From: Dactylis glomerata
Lineage: Eukaryota > Streptophyta > Magnoliopsida > Poales > Poaceae
Assembly (NCBI GenBank): GCA_007115705.1
Contig: QXEO01000553.1
Span: forward strand, 15,360,922 to 15,424,921
Length of the DNA stretch: 64,000 bases
Direction of reading: 5' to 3'
The notes beneath the pieces were generated by a model, which saw only the letters and a list, made by a program, of their open reading frames with translations, was not told where the DNA came from and did no database searches. A program made the position numbers and the translations under genes. Positions 34,530-47,182 of the stretch are shown in pieces; within the stretch, counting starts at the first letter, position 1, and the number at the start of each line of letters is the position of its first letter.

Positions 34530-37500
34530 TTTTACCCCCCACTCCTTCTTCTTCATGCGCTCTCTTCTTCCTCGGGCTCTCCTCCGTCGGAACCGCCGAA
34601 TCGGAAAACCTGCGCCGCCGCCGTCGTCTTCCTTCACGCCGGCATCTCTCCTCGCCGACGTCCGACATCTTCGCCCTCGACGCCGCCGTTGCTGCTCCTT
34701 TCTCGGACATCGCTGGGGAGATCGGATCTCTGTCTGCAAGCTCGCCGCCGTTCTGCCGCCGCACAAGCTCCGGTAAGTTTTTCTTCCTTCTCTGTTCTTC
34801 CTCCTTCGTCCTTCTCTGTAGCTTTGCCGTGGTAATCGTACTTGCTTAGATCTGCGGTAGTTCCTCTGCTTAACATCTTACTGATTCGATTAGCCTTGCT
34901 AGTAGTGTTCCCAGGAAGTTCTCAAGTGTTCTTCCCATAGGAGTTTTATCCATGATTATTTCCGATTTTAACTGTGATGGTAGATCTTCTTTTCCTGCTA
35001 ACTTCTATGAGATTGGTATGCCGGAGAGACTAACTTCTCCCTTTACTCTGCTTCTGATAGGACTAATATCACGGGACTCCGGCTCTCACGCCTTGTCCCG
35101 GCCATCAAGATGGCATCTTCCAGTATGACGACCACTTCTGGGCCGGAGGAAGATAACCCGGCCCAGGCGCAAGGACGTTCCGGCTAGGAGGGATCCGAAG
35201 TAACCCCAGCCGACATAAGCTAGATCACCACAACAAGAAGAGTTCCGGTCAGCGTAGCATGCCTGCTACCTGCTGGAGAGATCGTGCCGGCACCGGAATC
35301 CGGCAAACACGTTGTCTTCATCTCTCACTTTGAGAGAGGCTTTGGCCTGCCGGCATCTGACTTCTTTCAGGACTTCCTGGATACCTATGAGTTGCAGCCC
35401 CATCATCTGCCAGCAAACGCAGTGATGATCTTGTCTGCTTTTGCCGCCTTCTGCGAGGGCTTTGCGGGCATAGAGGCCTTTTCTCAGGCTTGGGCGAAAT
35501 ACTTCCAGCTGCGCAAGTAGGTTATCCAAGAAACCCGGAGCAAGGATGACCCGCCGGAGACTGCTCAGGAGAAAAGGATAGGCCCATGACCCAATGTGGC
35601 GCGGCCACCGTCATGTCTCGGAAGAACTTAGAGTTCCCCAAGATAGAGCTGCTTGAGTCATGTAAAAAATGGCAGAAGAGCTTCTTCTATGTGAAGAACA
35701 CAACCGACGAGGATTTGCTTAATCTGCCACCATTTGTGGACGAGCCGCCCACCGCGATGAAGAACTGGACTTATAATCCGAAGTCCACAGTGGGGCCGGT
35801 TAACGCCCTCCACCGGGTTAAGGACGAGCTACGGGATGCCGGCCTCACACCTCAGGACATAGTGGCCTGCTTCATTAGCTGGCGCGTCTCTCCTCTCCAG
35901 CACCGGTCCCATAAAATATGCCAGATGAGCGGGCCTATGGACCCCACTCGGCATTCCACTCACGAGTTGAGTCCCGCCGACATACTGCGGCGGGTTAAAG
36001 ATATTTGCAAGTCTCCACAAGTGACTTTTGCCTGGGGGCTCGAGCCTTATAGCCGGGACCGCCCCGCCCCGACGGTAATCTTTCTTAGCTGACATATAAT
36101 CAATCAGCCCGACACACCTTTACTGCCGATATATCTATGTTTAATCTTTTCTATTGCCGACATATCTCCTGATCCTGATTATTTTTCCCTGTCTTATGCA
36201 GAAATTCAGCTTCCAGAGTATGGAGAACTCCCGCATCATGATAGCTGCAGACCGAACAGTTCCGGATCCCGAAGATCCGGATCATGAAGAGAAACTGCCC
36301 AAGAACACCCACGCCGCTTCTGCCGCGGGTAAGGCCTCCTCATCCCGGCACTCTACTCAAGACAGGAGTGAGGATGACTCTGATGATGAGATCCTGATGT
36401 ATTATGACCCCATGCCACTTGCTTATGCCTTTCCTACCACGCCTCTTGCTTACGCTATGCCGTCCTCAGCTATCCCGGACGAGGAAGTCGTCGATGCTAC
36501 CCCCTTGAATCAGGGACCTCCCCCTGCCGGCGTACGCATTGGCCGGAAGCGCGGGGTTAGGCCCCAGCCTGAGCCGACACAGAAGAGGCAGAAGGTCAGC
36601 GTTCCCCAGCCCAAGAGGCAGAGACCCGTTGCCTCGGGGTAAGCTTCTTCCCCTTATTATTATTTCCGACATACTTTCCTTTTGATTACTAACTTGATGT
36701 TTTCTCTCTTTCAGGGCTCCTCTTGCGCCGGAACATGCCTCCAGCTCAAGTGCCAGCCCCAACATTGAAAAGACGGCGGCCACTGCAACCCCCGACATAC
36801 CATCTGCCAGTCACACCACCTCTCCAGCGCCGGCATCTTCGCCTGCGCCCAACAAGACCACTTCTCCAGCGAAGGACGATCCTCCGCCGGAACAAGACAA
36901 TTCTACCCCCGACGTCCACATGGACTCGGAGGCTCAACAGGATCCTTCGGCTTCTGATGTCCACATGGACACTGGAGCCCAACCAGATGCCCCTGACACC
37001 GGCGCGCCCACAAGCGGTGCCGGGACTGCTGAAGATGCCGGCGCAGGTGACAAGAGCGCCAACGCAGATAAAGTCAAAGCCCCTAAAGTACCTGAAGTGC
37101 GGACTGGTCCGACGCCTGCTTCTGCTGGACAAGTTACACCGGCCGCACCGGAACAACCAGCACTTAAGACTCCAACAACTGAGAAGACCTCTGCCCCAGC
37201 CAAGACCGCTGTCCCGGCCAAGTCCGGCACTGCCAAGATGAAACACATTATCAAGTCCGAGACACAGTCTGCTGCGACTGCACCTGCTAAACCTACGCCT
37301 TCCAGCTCTGCCCTGGCACTCCACTTTGGCAAGGCAGCAGCCCGGCCCAGCTTCTTCAAGACGCTGGAACTCGAAGGCCGCGTCTCTCTGCTGACCAAGA
37401 GTGACAAAAGCCTTGGATCTCTTAAGGAGTATTGCGTGAAGTGGAATGATGCCGACTGCATGGACACTGCCAGTTCCAAGAAGAAGAAGTTGGCCAAAGC

Positions 37501-39493
37501 TTCGGCTACTGGCAATCCTGCTGATATACTGGCCGCGAAGCCCATTGCTATTGCTAGCGAGCTCCTCAGCATCCAACAGAGGCTTCACCTTTTGGCCGAT
37601 GCCACCAACGTAAGTCTTTTCTATATATATCCCCAGTCCCCGAAAATGTCGGCTGTCCGGGATATGGACATCCGGGATTTTCCAATACCTTTTGCACTTA
37701 GCTGTTTTCAAATCAACTGTCCGACATATAAGCTCGACCCGAGCTTCAAATCCTAGTCAACGAGGGCCGAGATAGGTGCGCAACACCTGTGCCGGGTCTT
37801 CAAAAAACTAGAGTCTGTTGTAGCTTTCAAATCCTCCTGACCGACATATAAGCTCGATTCAAGCTTCAAATCCTAGTCACCGAGGGCCGGGATAGGTGTG
37901 CAGCACCTGTGCCGGATCTTCAAAAGAATGAACACTTGACATAATCTTCAACTTAACTGATATGTTAGATTTCTCTCATAACCTTTCAAATCCTAACATT
38001 TTTTGCAGCGCATGAACAATGTACGCGCCGATATGTATCATGACTTGGTGTGCGAGCATCAGAAGTTATCCGACGCACATAGCAAGCTTCGGCTGGAACT
38101 GTCCTAGAAAGGTAAACTCAGCCGACATACCCATATATGCCGGATGCCTTCCCTCTTTTTACTTCGGAATATTTCTCTTGCCGACATATAATCTTTTACC
38201 GACATTTCCCAGCTACCACTGAAGAGCAAGTCACCGAGCTTCTCTAGAGGGTGAAGGAGCTGACCGGTATGCCGAATCCTGCTAATCTTCTACTAAGCAC
38301 TTTGCACTTCAAATCCTTTAATCTTTGTCACTGTTTCCTATTTTCAAATTCTCCTAACTTCAAATCCTTGCAGATGAGAAAGCTGCACTGGAAGCACGCC
38401 ACCAGGATTGTGTGTCCTCGGTGGATGTGGCTAAGCGCTTGGATGAAAGGGATGCTGCCCACAAGACTGAGGCAGAACAACTGAAGGGCCGGATTGCTGA
38501 GCTCCTGGACAAAAAGGAGGAGAGAGATGGCCAACTTAAAATGGTCCAGGGGCTGCTTGCTACCTCAGAGGCTGATGCTGCCGACGCAAGAATCGAATTA
38601 CAGCATCTGAAGGAGCAGGCCACCAAATGGGAAGTTGATATTGCCCGGCTCAACGTCGATCTCGCCAGTAAGCTTCAAATCCTCTTCTGCCCGACATATC
38701 TTGTCCGACATATACTGATCTTTTCCGGCATAATCTTTATGCCGACACTTATTCCTTTTGCTAACCTGTTTCCCATCTTTCAGACATGTTTCCTGCTTCC
38801 GTCGAAGACGTTGAGAAGGCTCTGCAGGTGGATCAAGTGAACTGGGGTGCCCCAGTCGACTCTCCCAACTGGACTATGTCAGAGCAGCTGCTCGCCCTGG
38901 ATGCCCGGAAGAAAGCCATGACCTCCTATACCGAAGATCTCTTCCTTGGTGCCTAGGAAGCATACTCTGCCCTCTGGCCGGGACAAAGGACGCCCACTGA
39001 CCCACTTGACCTTGGCAATGATCTGCAGCTCTCCAAGGTTCGCCTCAGAGAATGGCAGGATTCCGGCACAAGGGTGGGAGCTGATGAAGCTCTCACTTAC
39101 TTCCTGTCCTGGTACGAAAAGGCCGACTTGGAGACTTTGCGCTCTGTGCGCGAAGGATCTGTGTGGACCATAGACCCGGAGTACATTCGCCATCGCCAGG
39201 AGCTAGCCCACAGCTACATGGACTACGCCGAGACTGAGGCCTTCGTCCGGGACACCCGGGTGTTGGAGAAGAAGGAGGACGACGCCAAGGATGCTGCCGA
39301 TGCTGAGGGCTCCGACTCCAGCCAAGATGAAGAAGAAACTAAAGAAGCTGACACCAAAGTTCCAGAACAGGGATCTATCCCGGCCGGAGGTGATGGCTCC
39401 ATTCCATCTGCTGGATCCGGCACTCCTGAAGCCGATGTTTCAACTGCTATAGCTCCACCAGCCGGCGGCTCTGCTTCCACTCCGGCCTCTTGA
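34530..39493 (+). pseudogene. Antisense eight-exon gene of element G ('putative gypsy type transposon' domain)
   Basis: Exons: leader to 34772; 35061-36074 (ATG 35110); 36202-36638; 36715-37609; 38009-38111; 38213-38266; 38374-38667; 38784-39493. Every intron has GT..AG ends and the phases agree across all joins, giving about 1,150 codons. Exon 2 has the domain known as 'putative gypsy type transposon' (Pfam PF04195, from memory), around VVFISHFERGFGLP. Exons 3-4 are acidic and Pro/Ala/Thr-rich, exons 5-7 a Glu/Lys-rich coiled coil, and exon 8 ends in an acidic tail. In-frame TAG codons lie at 35185, 35221, 35518, 38105, 38245 and 38954, with a frameshift near 35583. Introns survive because they are antisense in the genomic RNA and cannot be spliced from it. 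Confidence 0.8.
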
Positions 39494-40144
39494 ACTTTGC
39501 AGCATAAAAAACTTTAAGCTTTATTAGATCCCCGGTATGCCGGGTGCAGATGTAATATATACTCTATTTCCCTTTGGTTTGCTACCTGAACAAGTTTTAA
39601 TTTGGTTTGCTTGTTTATGAATGCCAGATCATCTTTTGGCTAAGTCACCGAGTTTGTTTTCATGTTTCCTCAACTCCACAACCTTGGCTACTCGTCTACC
39701 TTATTCGGCTTTCGACGTATGAGTCTCAAGGTTGCTTTATTAAACATACAATACTTAAACTTTGAAACTTAGACTTCAAATCATTCGACACTTCAAGTTT
39801 TAACTTTAGCAATAAAATAAATGTTAGCTTGCTTGCTTTATCTTTCCTTAGCCATTTTCCATGTGCAGACAATCTCCGGCATCTACTCTTGCTAGCCATG
39901 AAGCCGGGTTTCGGACAACAGCTAAGTCGAAGAGCGACCTTTGGTGCCGACACATTACTAGGCCGACATAGAAAATATTCAAATCAAGCCAGCCGGCATA
40001 TAAGTAAAAAGCTGAAAATTAAAGACAATATATCTCGGAGGCAGTGCCCGATCTCTTCGGGATGCCGACATTTCATTCATTAGTCCTGTGCCGGCATAAA
40101 GCGCCGGCACATAAAGCAAAATGGAAATACATACATTATGTTGC
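39494..40144. other. Spacer between the antisense gene and pol of element G
   Basis: AT-rich, with AATAAA-like sequences for polyadenylation of the plus transcript (about 39808-39820) and repeated GCCGGCATA motifs near 40085-40110. No ORF supported. Confidence 0.5.
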
Positions 40145-43100
40145 TCAGGAGTAAAAGGGACGGAGTAGTGCTATGTTCCATGGTCGCTTGGTTTCTTCTC
40201 CGGACCTATCCACCTTGTCCTTCTTGGGGGCCTGCGCATCTATAAGATAATAGGCATCATTGTGTAGAGCTCTACTCACAATGAATGGCCCCTCCCACGG
40301 AGGAGTTAGCTTATGCCGGCCCGCTGTGCCTTGTCTTAGCCGGAGCACTAGGTCTCCCTCTTGGAATCTCCTTGGATTCACTTCTGCGCATGATAGCATC
40401 TAAGGTTCTGCTGATATACTGCTGTTCTTGATAGTGTTATCTCTCTTGCTTCTTCTAGCAGATCAACATCATTTTCTCTGGCTTCTTTAGCCTCTTCCTC
40501 AGTATATAGCACCACTCTTGGTGCATCATGTATTACATCTATTGGAAGCACAGCTTCTGCTCCATATACAAGGAAAAATGGCATATAGCCTGTTGACCTA
40601 TTCGGGGTTGTCCTCAAACTCTAAAGCACTGCTAGCAATTCATCTAGCCAACATCCCGGAGTCTTTTCCAGTGGCTCTATCAATTGGGGTTTTATGCCGG
40701 ATAATACTAGTCCAATTGACCTCTCCACTTGGCCATTGTTACAAGGGTGAGCGACCGACGCAATGTCTAGCCGGATTCCCACCTCCTCACAATATCTGGC
40801 AAATGGCCCTTGGGCAAAGTTCAACCCATTGTCAGTGATGATGCTATGAGGAACACCATATCTCAAGATTATATCTTTTAAGAATTTCACTGATGTGTGG
40901 CCATCACACTTGCTTATGGGCTTTACTTCAATCCATTTGGTGAACTTGTCCACCATGACCAGGATATGGGTCATCTTTCTCCTTGCTGGCTTAAAAGCCC
41001 CGACCATATCCAGGCCCCAAACAGCAAAAGGCCAGGTTATCGGGATAGTCTTCAATGCTGATGCCGGCTGATGAATCTGGTGGGCATACACTTGACACCC
41101 ATTGCATTTCCGGACCAAGTCCTCTGCCTCTTGCAGTGCTGTCGGCCAGTAAAACCCATGCCGGAATACTTTCGCCACTAATGCTCTGGATGAAGCGTGG
41201 TGACCACACTCCCCCTGATGAATTTCCCGGAGCATCTCCAGGCCTTCAGCAGACTCAACACATCTCTGCAACACTCTGGTGGCACTTCTCTTGTATATCT
41301 CCTTGTTTATGATGGTATATCCCTTGGATCTCCTTGTAACCTGACGGGCCTCAGTTTCATCCGCCGGCACTTGACCATCCACCAAGAAATCCATGATGGG
41401 ACGCGCCCATGAGGGCACTTCCCTGACAGTGAACACTGCCTGATCTATCTCCATCATTTCGACCGACACATAATCAATCTCCATGGGCAGCGAAGTCCCC
41501 GGGACTGAGGGATCAGTCCCCGGGTATACCAGAGCAGTCCCCGGGTATACCAGCACAACCTCTTGATACATTTTACCCTTGCCTTTATCTCTGCTCCGGA
41601 ATACTGCTCTCACTGCATATGTCGGCCCAGTCCCCAGGACTGAGAGATCAGTCCCCGGGTTATCTGAACTGGCTCCGGCATCTATCTCCATCGGAACTGC
41701 GTCCTCTGGGCTTGGCGGAACATATATGGATGACGACTCCGGTGAGGGCTTGATTGATGGCTTCCTCAAATGCTCCAGCGAAATGCCGGGCGGGATGGAA
41801 TCTCTAGAAGATCCCAGCTTGGACAATGTATCGGCCGCTTCGTTCTGAGCCCGGGGGACATGCCGGAACTCACAACCTTCGAAGTAACCACTCAACTGCT
41901 GCACCAGGAAACGATAGGACCCCATGTTTGCATCATGCGCATCCCATATGCCGGAACACTGCTGAATTACTAAGTCAGAATCACCGAAACACATAATCCG
42001 GCGAATGCCTATATCCTTAGAGACCTTCAGGCCATGCACGAGTGCCTCATATTCCGCCACATTATTTGATGCTGCAAAATGAATCTGCAGAACATATCTC
42101 AATTGGTCATTCTTGGGTGAACTGAGAACTATGCCGCCACCCAAGCCGTGTATTGTCTTGGACCCATCAAAATGCATTCTCCAATAATTTGCATCTGGCA
42201 ATGATGGCTCATATTGTACCTCGGCCCAATCAATGAAGAAATCGGCCAACACCTGGGACTTGATTGTATCCCTCTTATCATACCGAGGTGTATATGGTGA
42301 AAGCTCTATTGCCCACTTGGCTATCCGGCCGCTGGCATCTTTGTTGCTTATGATTTCCGAGATAGGGGCCTCGGCCACCACCCGGATTGGATGCTCCTGG
42401 AAGTAATGCTTGAGCTTCTTGGTCGCCATATAGACACCATATGTCATCTTCTGATAATGGGGGTAGTTTTGCTTTGAGGTGGAAAGGACTTCACTCAGAT
42501 AATATACCGGCCGCTGCACGGTTTTGCCTCCTTCTTCTCGCTCTACTACCACCACTGCACTGACAACTCTGTTGGTCGCCGCTATATAGAGCAACATTGG
42601 CTCCCTGGGCATCGGAGATGCCAACACCGGCGCTGTTGACAACATCTGTTTTAATTCTTTGAAAGCTGCATCTGCTTGCGTTGTCCAGACAAATGTGTCG
42701 GACTTCTTCATCAACTGATATAACGGCAAAGCTTTCTCTCCCAGCCGGCTTATGAAACGACTCAGGGATGCAAGGCACCCAGTGAACTTCTGTACTTCCT
42801 TTAAATCTGTCAGCAGCTTCATTCTCTCTATGGCACGAATCTTGCCCGGATTCACCTCAATGCCCCGGCTGGAAACCAGGAAACCGAGTAACTTGCCTGC
42901 CGGCACACCGAAGGTGCACTTAGCTGGATTCAACTTCATCCGGAATCTCCTCAATTTTGCAAAGGTTTCCCGGAGGTCATCTATGAGAGTCTTGCTCTCC
43001 TTGGTCTTTATGATGACATCGTCGACATATACTTGCACATTTTTATCTATTTGGTCATGCAGACACTTTTGCATACACCTCTGGTAAGTTGCGCCGGCAT

Positions 43101-43629
43101 TTCTTAAACCGAACGGCATAGTGAGATAGCAATAAGCCCCGTACGGGATAATAAAGGATGTCTTTATTTGATCCGGCTCATATAAAGGGATCTGGTGGAA
43201 ACCAGAATAAGCATCTACGAATGATAACAGTTCACATCCAGCTGTGGAATCAATCACTTGATCGATCTGAGGGAGCGGGAATGGATCTTTGGGACATGCC
43301 TTGTTCAGGTTTGTGTAATCAACACACATCCGCCATACCTTTACTATGGCGGGCTCATCCTTCTTCTTTTCCACCAAAACTGGATTAGACACCCAATCCG
43401 GATGCAGCACTTCCTTGATAAAGCCGGAACCTAAGAGCCTGGCCACTTCCTCCCAAATTGCTTTCCTTCTATCATCTGCATTCCGCCAGAGCGGCTGCTT
43501 CACCGGCTTAGCATCCGGTCTTACATGCAGTGCGTGCTCAGCCAGCTCCCTCGGCACACCTTGCAGGTCTGAAGTTGACCATGCAAAGATATCCCGATTC
43601 TCACGGAGGAAGCTGGTGAGCTCGCTTTC
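40145..43629 (-). pseudogene. Pol of element G: RT, two RNase H domains, integrase (broken)
   Basis: Continues in the gag frame after the TAA at 43630-43632. RT is intact to the eye: MCVDYTNLNKACPKDPFPLP, MPFGLRNAGATYQ and YVDD near 43020-43031. The first RNase H lacks its first catalytic Asp (LLYIAATNRVVS). The second has MHFDGS (about 42170), NNVAEYEAL and CFGDSDL. Integrase has ECGHHAS and RKCNGCQ, then WGLDMV, TDNGLNF and GQVERS. A TAG at 40621-40623 interrupts the integrase C-terminus (probably from Trp), and a 1-bp loss near 40380 shifts the last 80 codons, which end LLRPFYS at 40145. About 1,160 codons in all. Confidence 0.9.
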
Positions 43630-43632
43630 TTA
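43630..43632 (-). promoter_or_regulatory. In-frame TAA between gag-pro and pol of element G
   Basis: Minus strand CCC-AAA-TAA-GAA-AGC-GAG. Same position and flanking codons as the TAG of element F, with the frame unchanged across it. Candidate readthrough site. Confidence 0.6.
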
Positions 43633-46600
43633 TTTGGGATCCAAACCTGCGCCGATGAGGGCATGGCGCTCCGGGAAAACCTCATCCAGAGGCACCTTCT
43701 TGACTTCCTTGGCCACTTGAAAAGAAGTGCCGCCACTTGGGTTTGTCATGCCCGGCAAAGGTTTGCCGGCCACGACCGTTTCAGCAATCTCCACTGCTCG
43801 CTTGAGCCTCTTCTTTTCCTCTGCAATGATCAGAGTCTCGGCTAGATTAGATCCGGCAGTGGCACATGCCATCGAGCGCTTGTAATCACCAATGATGGTG
43901 ATCACTCCTCTGGGCCCCGACATCTTCATCTTCAGATACGCAACATGCGTAGAGGCCATGAACTTCGCCAGTGCCAGCCTACCCAGCAACGCATGGTAGG
44001 GGCTATCCAGATCCACCACCTCAAACATGAGGTTCTCCACCCTGCAGTTATCCCGGTTGCCAAACATGACATCTATCTAGATCTTGCCCATCGGCGCACA
44101 CGAAAGTCCCGGCACAATGCCATGGAACGTGGTCTTGCTTGGCTCCAGCATATTCTCCTTGATGCCCAGCTTCTGCATCGTATCCTGATACATGATGTTG
44201 ATGTTGCTCCCATTTTCAATGAGGACCTTGCTGAACCTCACGTTGTTAGCCGGCCTGACAAATGTCGGATCCATCACCAGAGCATACCCGCCGTGGTTTG
44301 GCATAATCTTGGGATGATCTGCCCTGTCCCAGCCAATGGCCTGGTCAGACCAGTACATCAGCTTTGGAACTGCCGACATAACGGCATTCACCTCCAAACT
44401 CCGCTGGTACAACCTCTGCTTGTCTATCCTTTCGGTCTCAAAGACCATGTAGCTCTGATCATGCTCCTTATACTCATTCCGGCCCGCTGCTGGGCCACTG
44501 GCATAGTACTCCAGATTGTAGCTCTGGTCAACCTGATTCACGCCGGCATTTCCGGCATTGCTCTGATTCCCGGGGTTAACCAGCCTGGGCAGGACTGCAA
44601 CTGTATTTGCACCTGTCAACGGCGATGGAGCTGCTAAGATAGGTGGCCTAGCCAGCCCAAAAGGACATGCACGACCGGCCAATATGTCGTCCAGCCATGA
44701 ACAGTTTTTGGTCAAATGATTCGCCGGCTTGCCCGGCTGAAATGTGTGAAACACACAAGGCTTGTCCATGGCCAAACCCACCGTATACTTCGGCCATTGC
44801 TTCTTCTGACCGGCGCCGCCGCCGGCATTCTTGTTGATCCGGACATTCTTTTTCTGGAAGGGCTGCGCTTGCTGCTACGGTTGCTGCTGCTGCTGAGGCT
44901 GCTGATAGCCCTCATATCTCGGACGCTGGCTACTGCCGGCCCCCCCTTGCTCTTCCTCCATGGTTGCTACTTGTGCCGATCCATACCAATAATATGGCAT
45001 GTCATCTCTCCTCTTGTTCCGGTTATCAGGGCAGTAGAATTGCCCCGATCCCCCGGCGTTGTTGTTGTTCCGCTGGGTCTGCCCCTGTCCTTGTGAATCG
45101 AGGGTGGGCTGCATGGGATCTCCCAGTGCATAACTGTCAGCAATCTTGATTGTTTTGGCCAACATGGCCGGCATCTCCCTCTGAAGCTTTTGCCACAACA
45201 TGGTGCCATGCCGGCACCCATGAGCGAACCACATGATGGCCTGCTGCTCCACAACTCCTTCGCAGGAATTGCGCAATGTGCACCACCTGGTCAGGTAGTC
45301 ACGGTCGGTCTCATATGCTCCTTGCCAGCAGTTAGCTAGTTGCTGCGGACGGTTGGGCCTCTTGTACGTATTGGAGAAGTTCGACACAAATTGCTCTTCG
45401 AAATCAACCCAGCCGTTGATACTTCCAGCCGGCAGATTATTCAGCCATATCCTGGCTGGCCCTTCCAGCATTTGCGGCACATATCGTACTGCCCATCTGA
45501 GGTTTCCCCCAGCGATGTTTACTGCAGTGGAGTAGTCCTCCAACCAATCTTCCGGCTTTGTACTGCCGTTATATGTCCACGCGCCACGCGCGAGCTGGAA
45601 ACAGTAAGGTACCGGCTCACCCATAATCCGGGGTCCAAAGCACATAGGACCCGGAGCTCCTTGTCTCTCCACCAACTCTGATTGGTGAATTCTGTCCAAC
45701 TTGAAGCGCACATCATTTGCTGCCAAGGACCGAGGTCCGAGCCGGGACGCAATTGGACCCGCGATCATCTTTTGCTGCTGCTGCTCCGGCTGGTATTGCT
45801 CGTTCTGCTGGCCTTGCTGATACTGCTGCTGCTGGTATCCCATCCTGGCAAGGGCAGAATTCCCATCATCTTCCCGATGTCTCGGCTGACCTGCGCCTTG
45901 CTGCTGCGCTGCACCTCTGGCGCCTTGCTGCTGACGCCGGGCTGCACTATTACTCCGGCCACCACCGGCCGAGCCTGCTCCTTGCCCGGCCGGCACATTC
46001 TGGCCGACCTTCTTACTGCCGACATATTTGTCAGCTTGGCCGGCACTCTTCTGAACTATCGCTTGCTTTCCGGCAATTGCCGGATCATACACCTGGATCT
46101 GCTTGTCCCGGCGGCCAGAGGTCACACTTTCGGCACGCCGGGCGCTTGGATGCGGGGACGAAGCTTCCCCCCTCAACTTGACGCCGGCACCTCCCCCTGA
46201 TGCAACATACTGGGATGCCCGGGCACCTGGATTTGCCTTCTTAAAGGCCTCCTGCTGCTTAGTAGCTTCAGACAAAAGATGGTTAAGCCAGGCTTGCTGC
46301 TCACGCAGTGCTTCGTTGGATAAACTAGATAAGTCCTTAGCTACCTCTGCTGCTGCTCTAAGGTTCTTCACTGGTGAGCTATAGATTACCTTAGGTACAG
46401 TACCAGTTGCAGTATGACTCTTAGCTCTAGCATCTTTACCTAGCTCAGTGTTAAGATCTCTACCTCTAGTTCTAACTTCCTCTATCCGGCTAGGCCGGGT
46501 TACCACAGGAGTAAAACCATGGGCTGCCTCATACTCATGGAGTTGCCGGTTAAACCGTTCGCGCTCTTGATGCATGGCCAGGGCCTCGTCGATGAGGGCC

Positions 46601-47169
46601 TGACGAGATCCCTCTAGGACCTCCCTTGTCTGCTCTGGATCATCGCCGGATCGCACCAGCTCAAGAAGCCAATCGATGATGGGGAGAAGCACCTGGCCCC
46701 TAGCCGGCACGTCGGAAGTGCCGGCCAGGTTCTCTACACGCTCCGACGGAGGACGCGCTGACCTCTTGGCCTTCGGCGGCTCCGGGGGAGTATCTACCAC
46801 TGCTGCCACCGCTGCTTTGCCGGCATCCACCGCCGACGGCATAGATGTGCCGGCCATCATCACCTCGGCCGACTCTACTGGGCGAGTGCTACGCCCAGCA
46901 TGAGCCAGCCAATGCGACGGAGGATCCGCCGCCACCAGCACCTCTTCCCTGCAAAATCTCTCAGTCCCCACGTACACCTCGTGGGAACCGAAAGACATGA
47001 TCCGGCCATCCCTGGGGAACGGTCGGCCGCCGAGACATCCGGCGTTGTCACTGATGAAACAGAGCAAGCCTAGCCTCTGGACGAGGCCAGAGACCACGCG
47101 CACTCCCGAAGCTGCTATCACGGACCCCGTCCGAATGAACACTCCGCCCAGCATATCGATCTGCCCCAT
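43633..47169 (-). pseudogene. Gag-protease of element G (two premature TAG codons)
   Basis: The first ATG is at 47169, inside or next to the primer site; the open frame extends to 47181 without an ATG. About 1,180 codons. The N-terminal third is Ala/Arg/Glu-rich, then a Gln- and Gly-rich stretch, then the capsid-like Gag (WTYNGSTKPEDWLEDY to LAKTIKIADSYALGD), then an atypical knuckle CVFH...HLTKNC. TAG codons at 44875-44877 and 44077-44079 break it; both fit C-to-T changes in CAG. In the protease the usual IDGGS active site reads IENGS (about 44210-44224), so the catalytic Asp is missing. The end reads AGLDPK. Confidence 0.87.
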
Positions 47170-47182
47170 GGTGGGCGCCAAA
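47165..47182 (-). promoter_or_regulatory. Primer binding site of element G
   Basis: Minus strand TTTGGCGCCCACCATGGGGC directly after the 5' LTR. It includes the likely gag start codon, so primer binding and translation start overlap. The tRNA is not identified with confidence. Confidence 0.6.

Noticed and set aside
34435..34876. Minus-strand ORFs over the leader of the antisense gene of G
   Set aside because: Shadows of GC-rich leader DNA; the TATA box and splice sites support the plus strand.
36746..37711. 321-codon minus-strand ORF in element G
   Set aside because: Antisense of exon 4, whose plus-strand frame fits the splice phases; the minus ORF has no motif.
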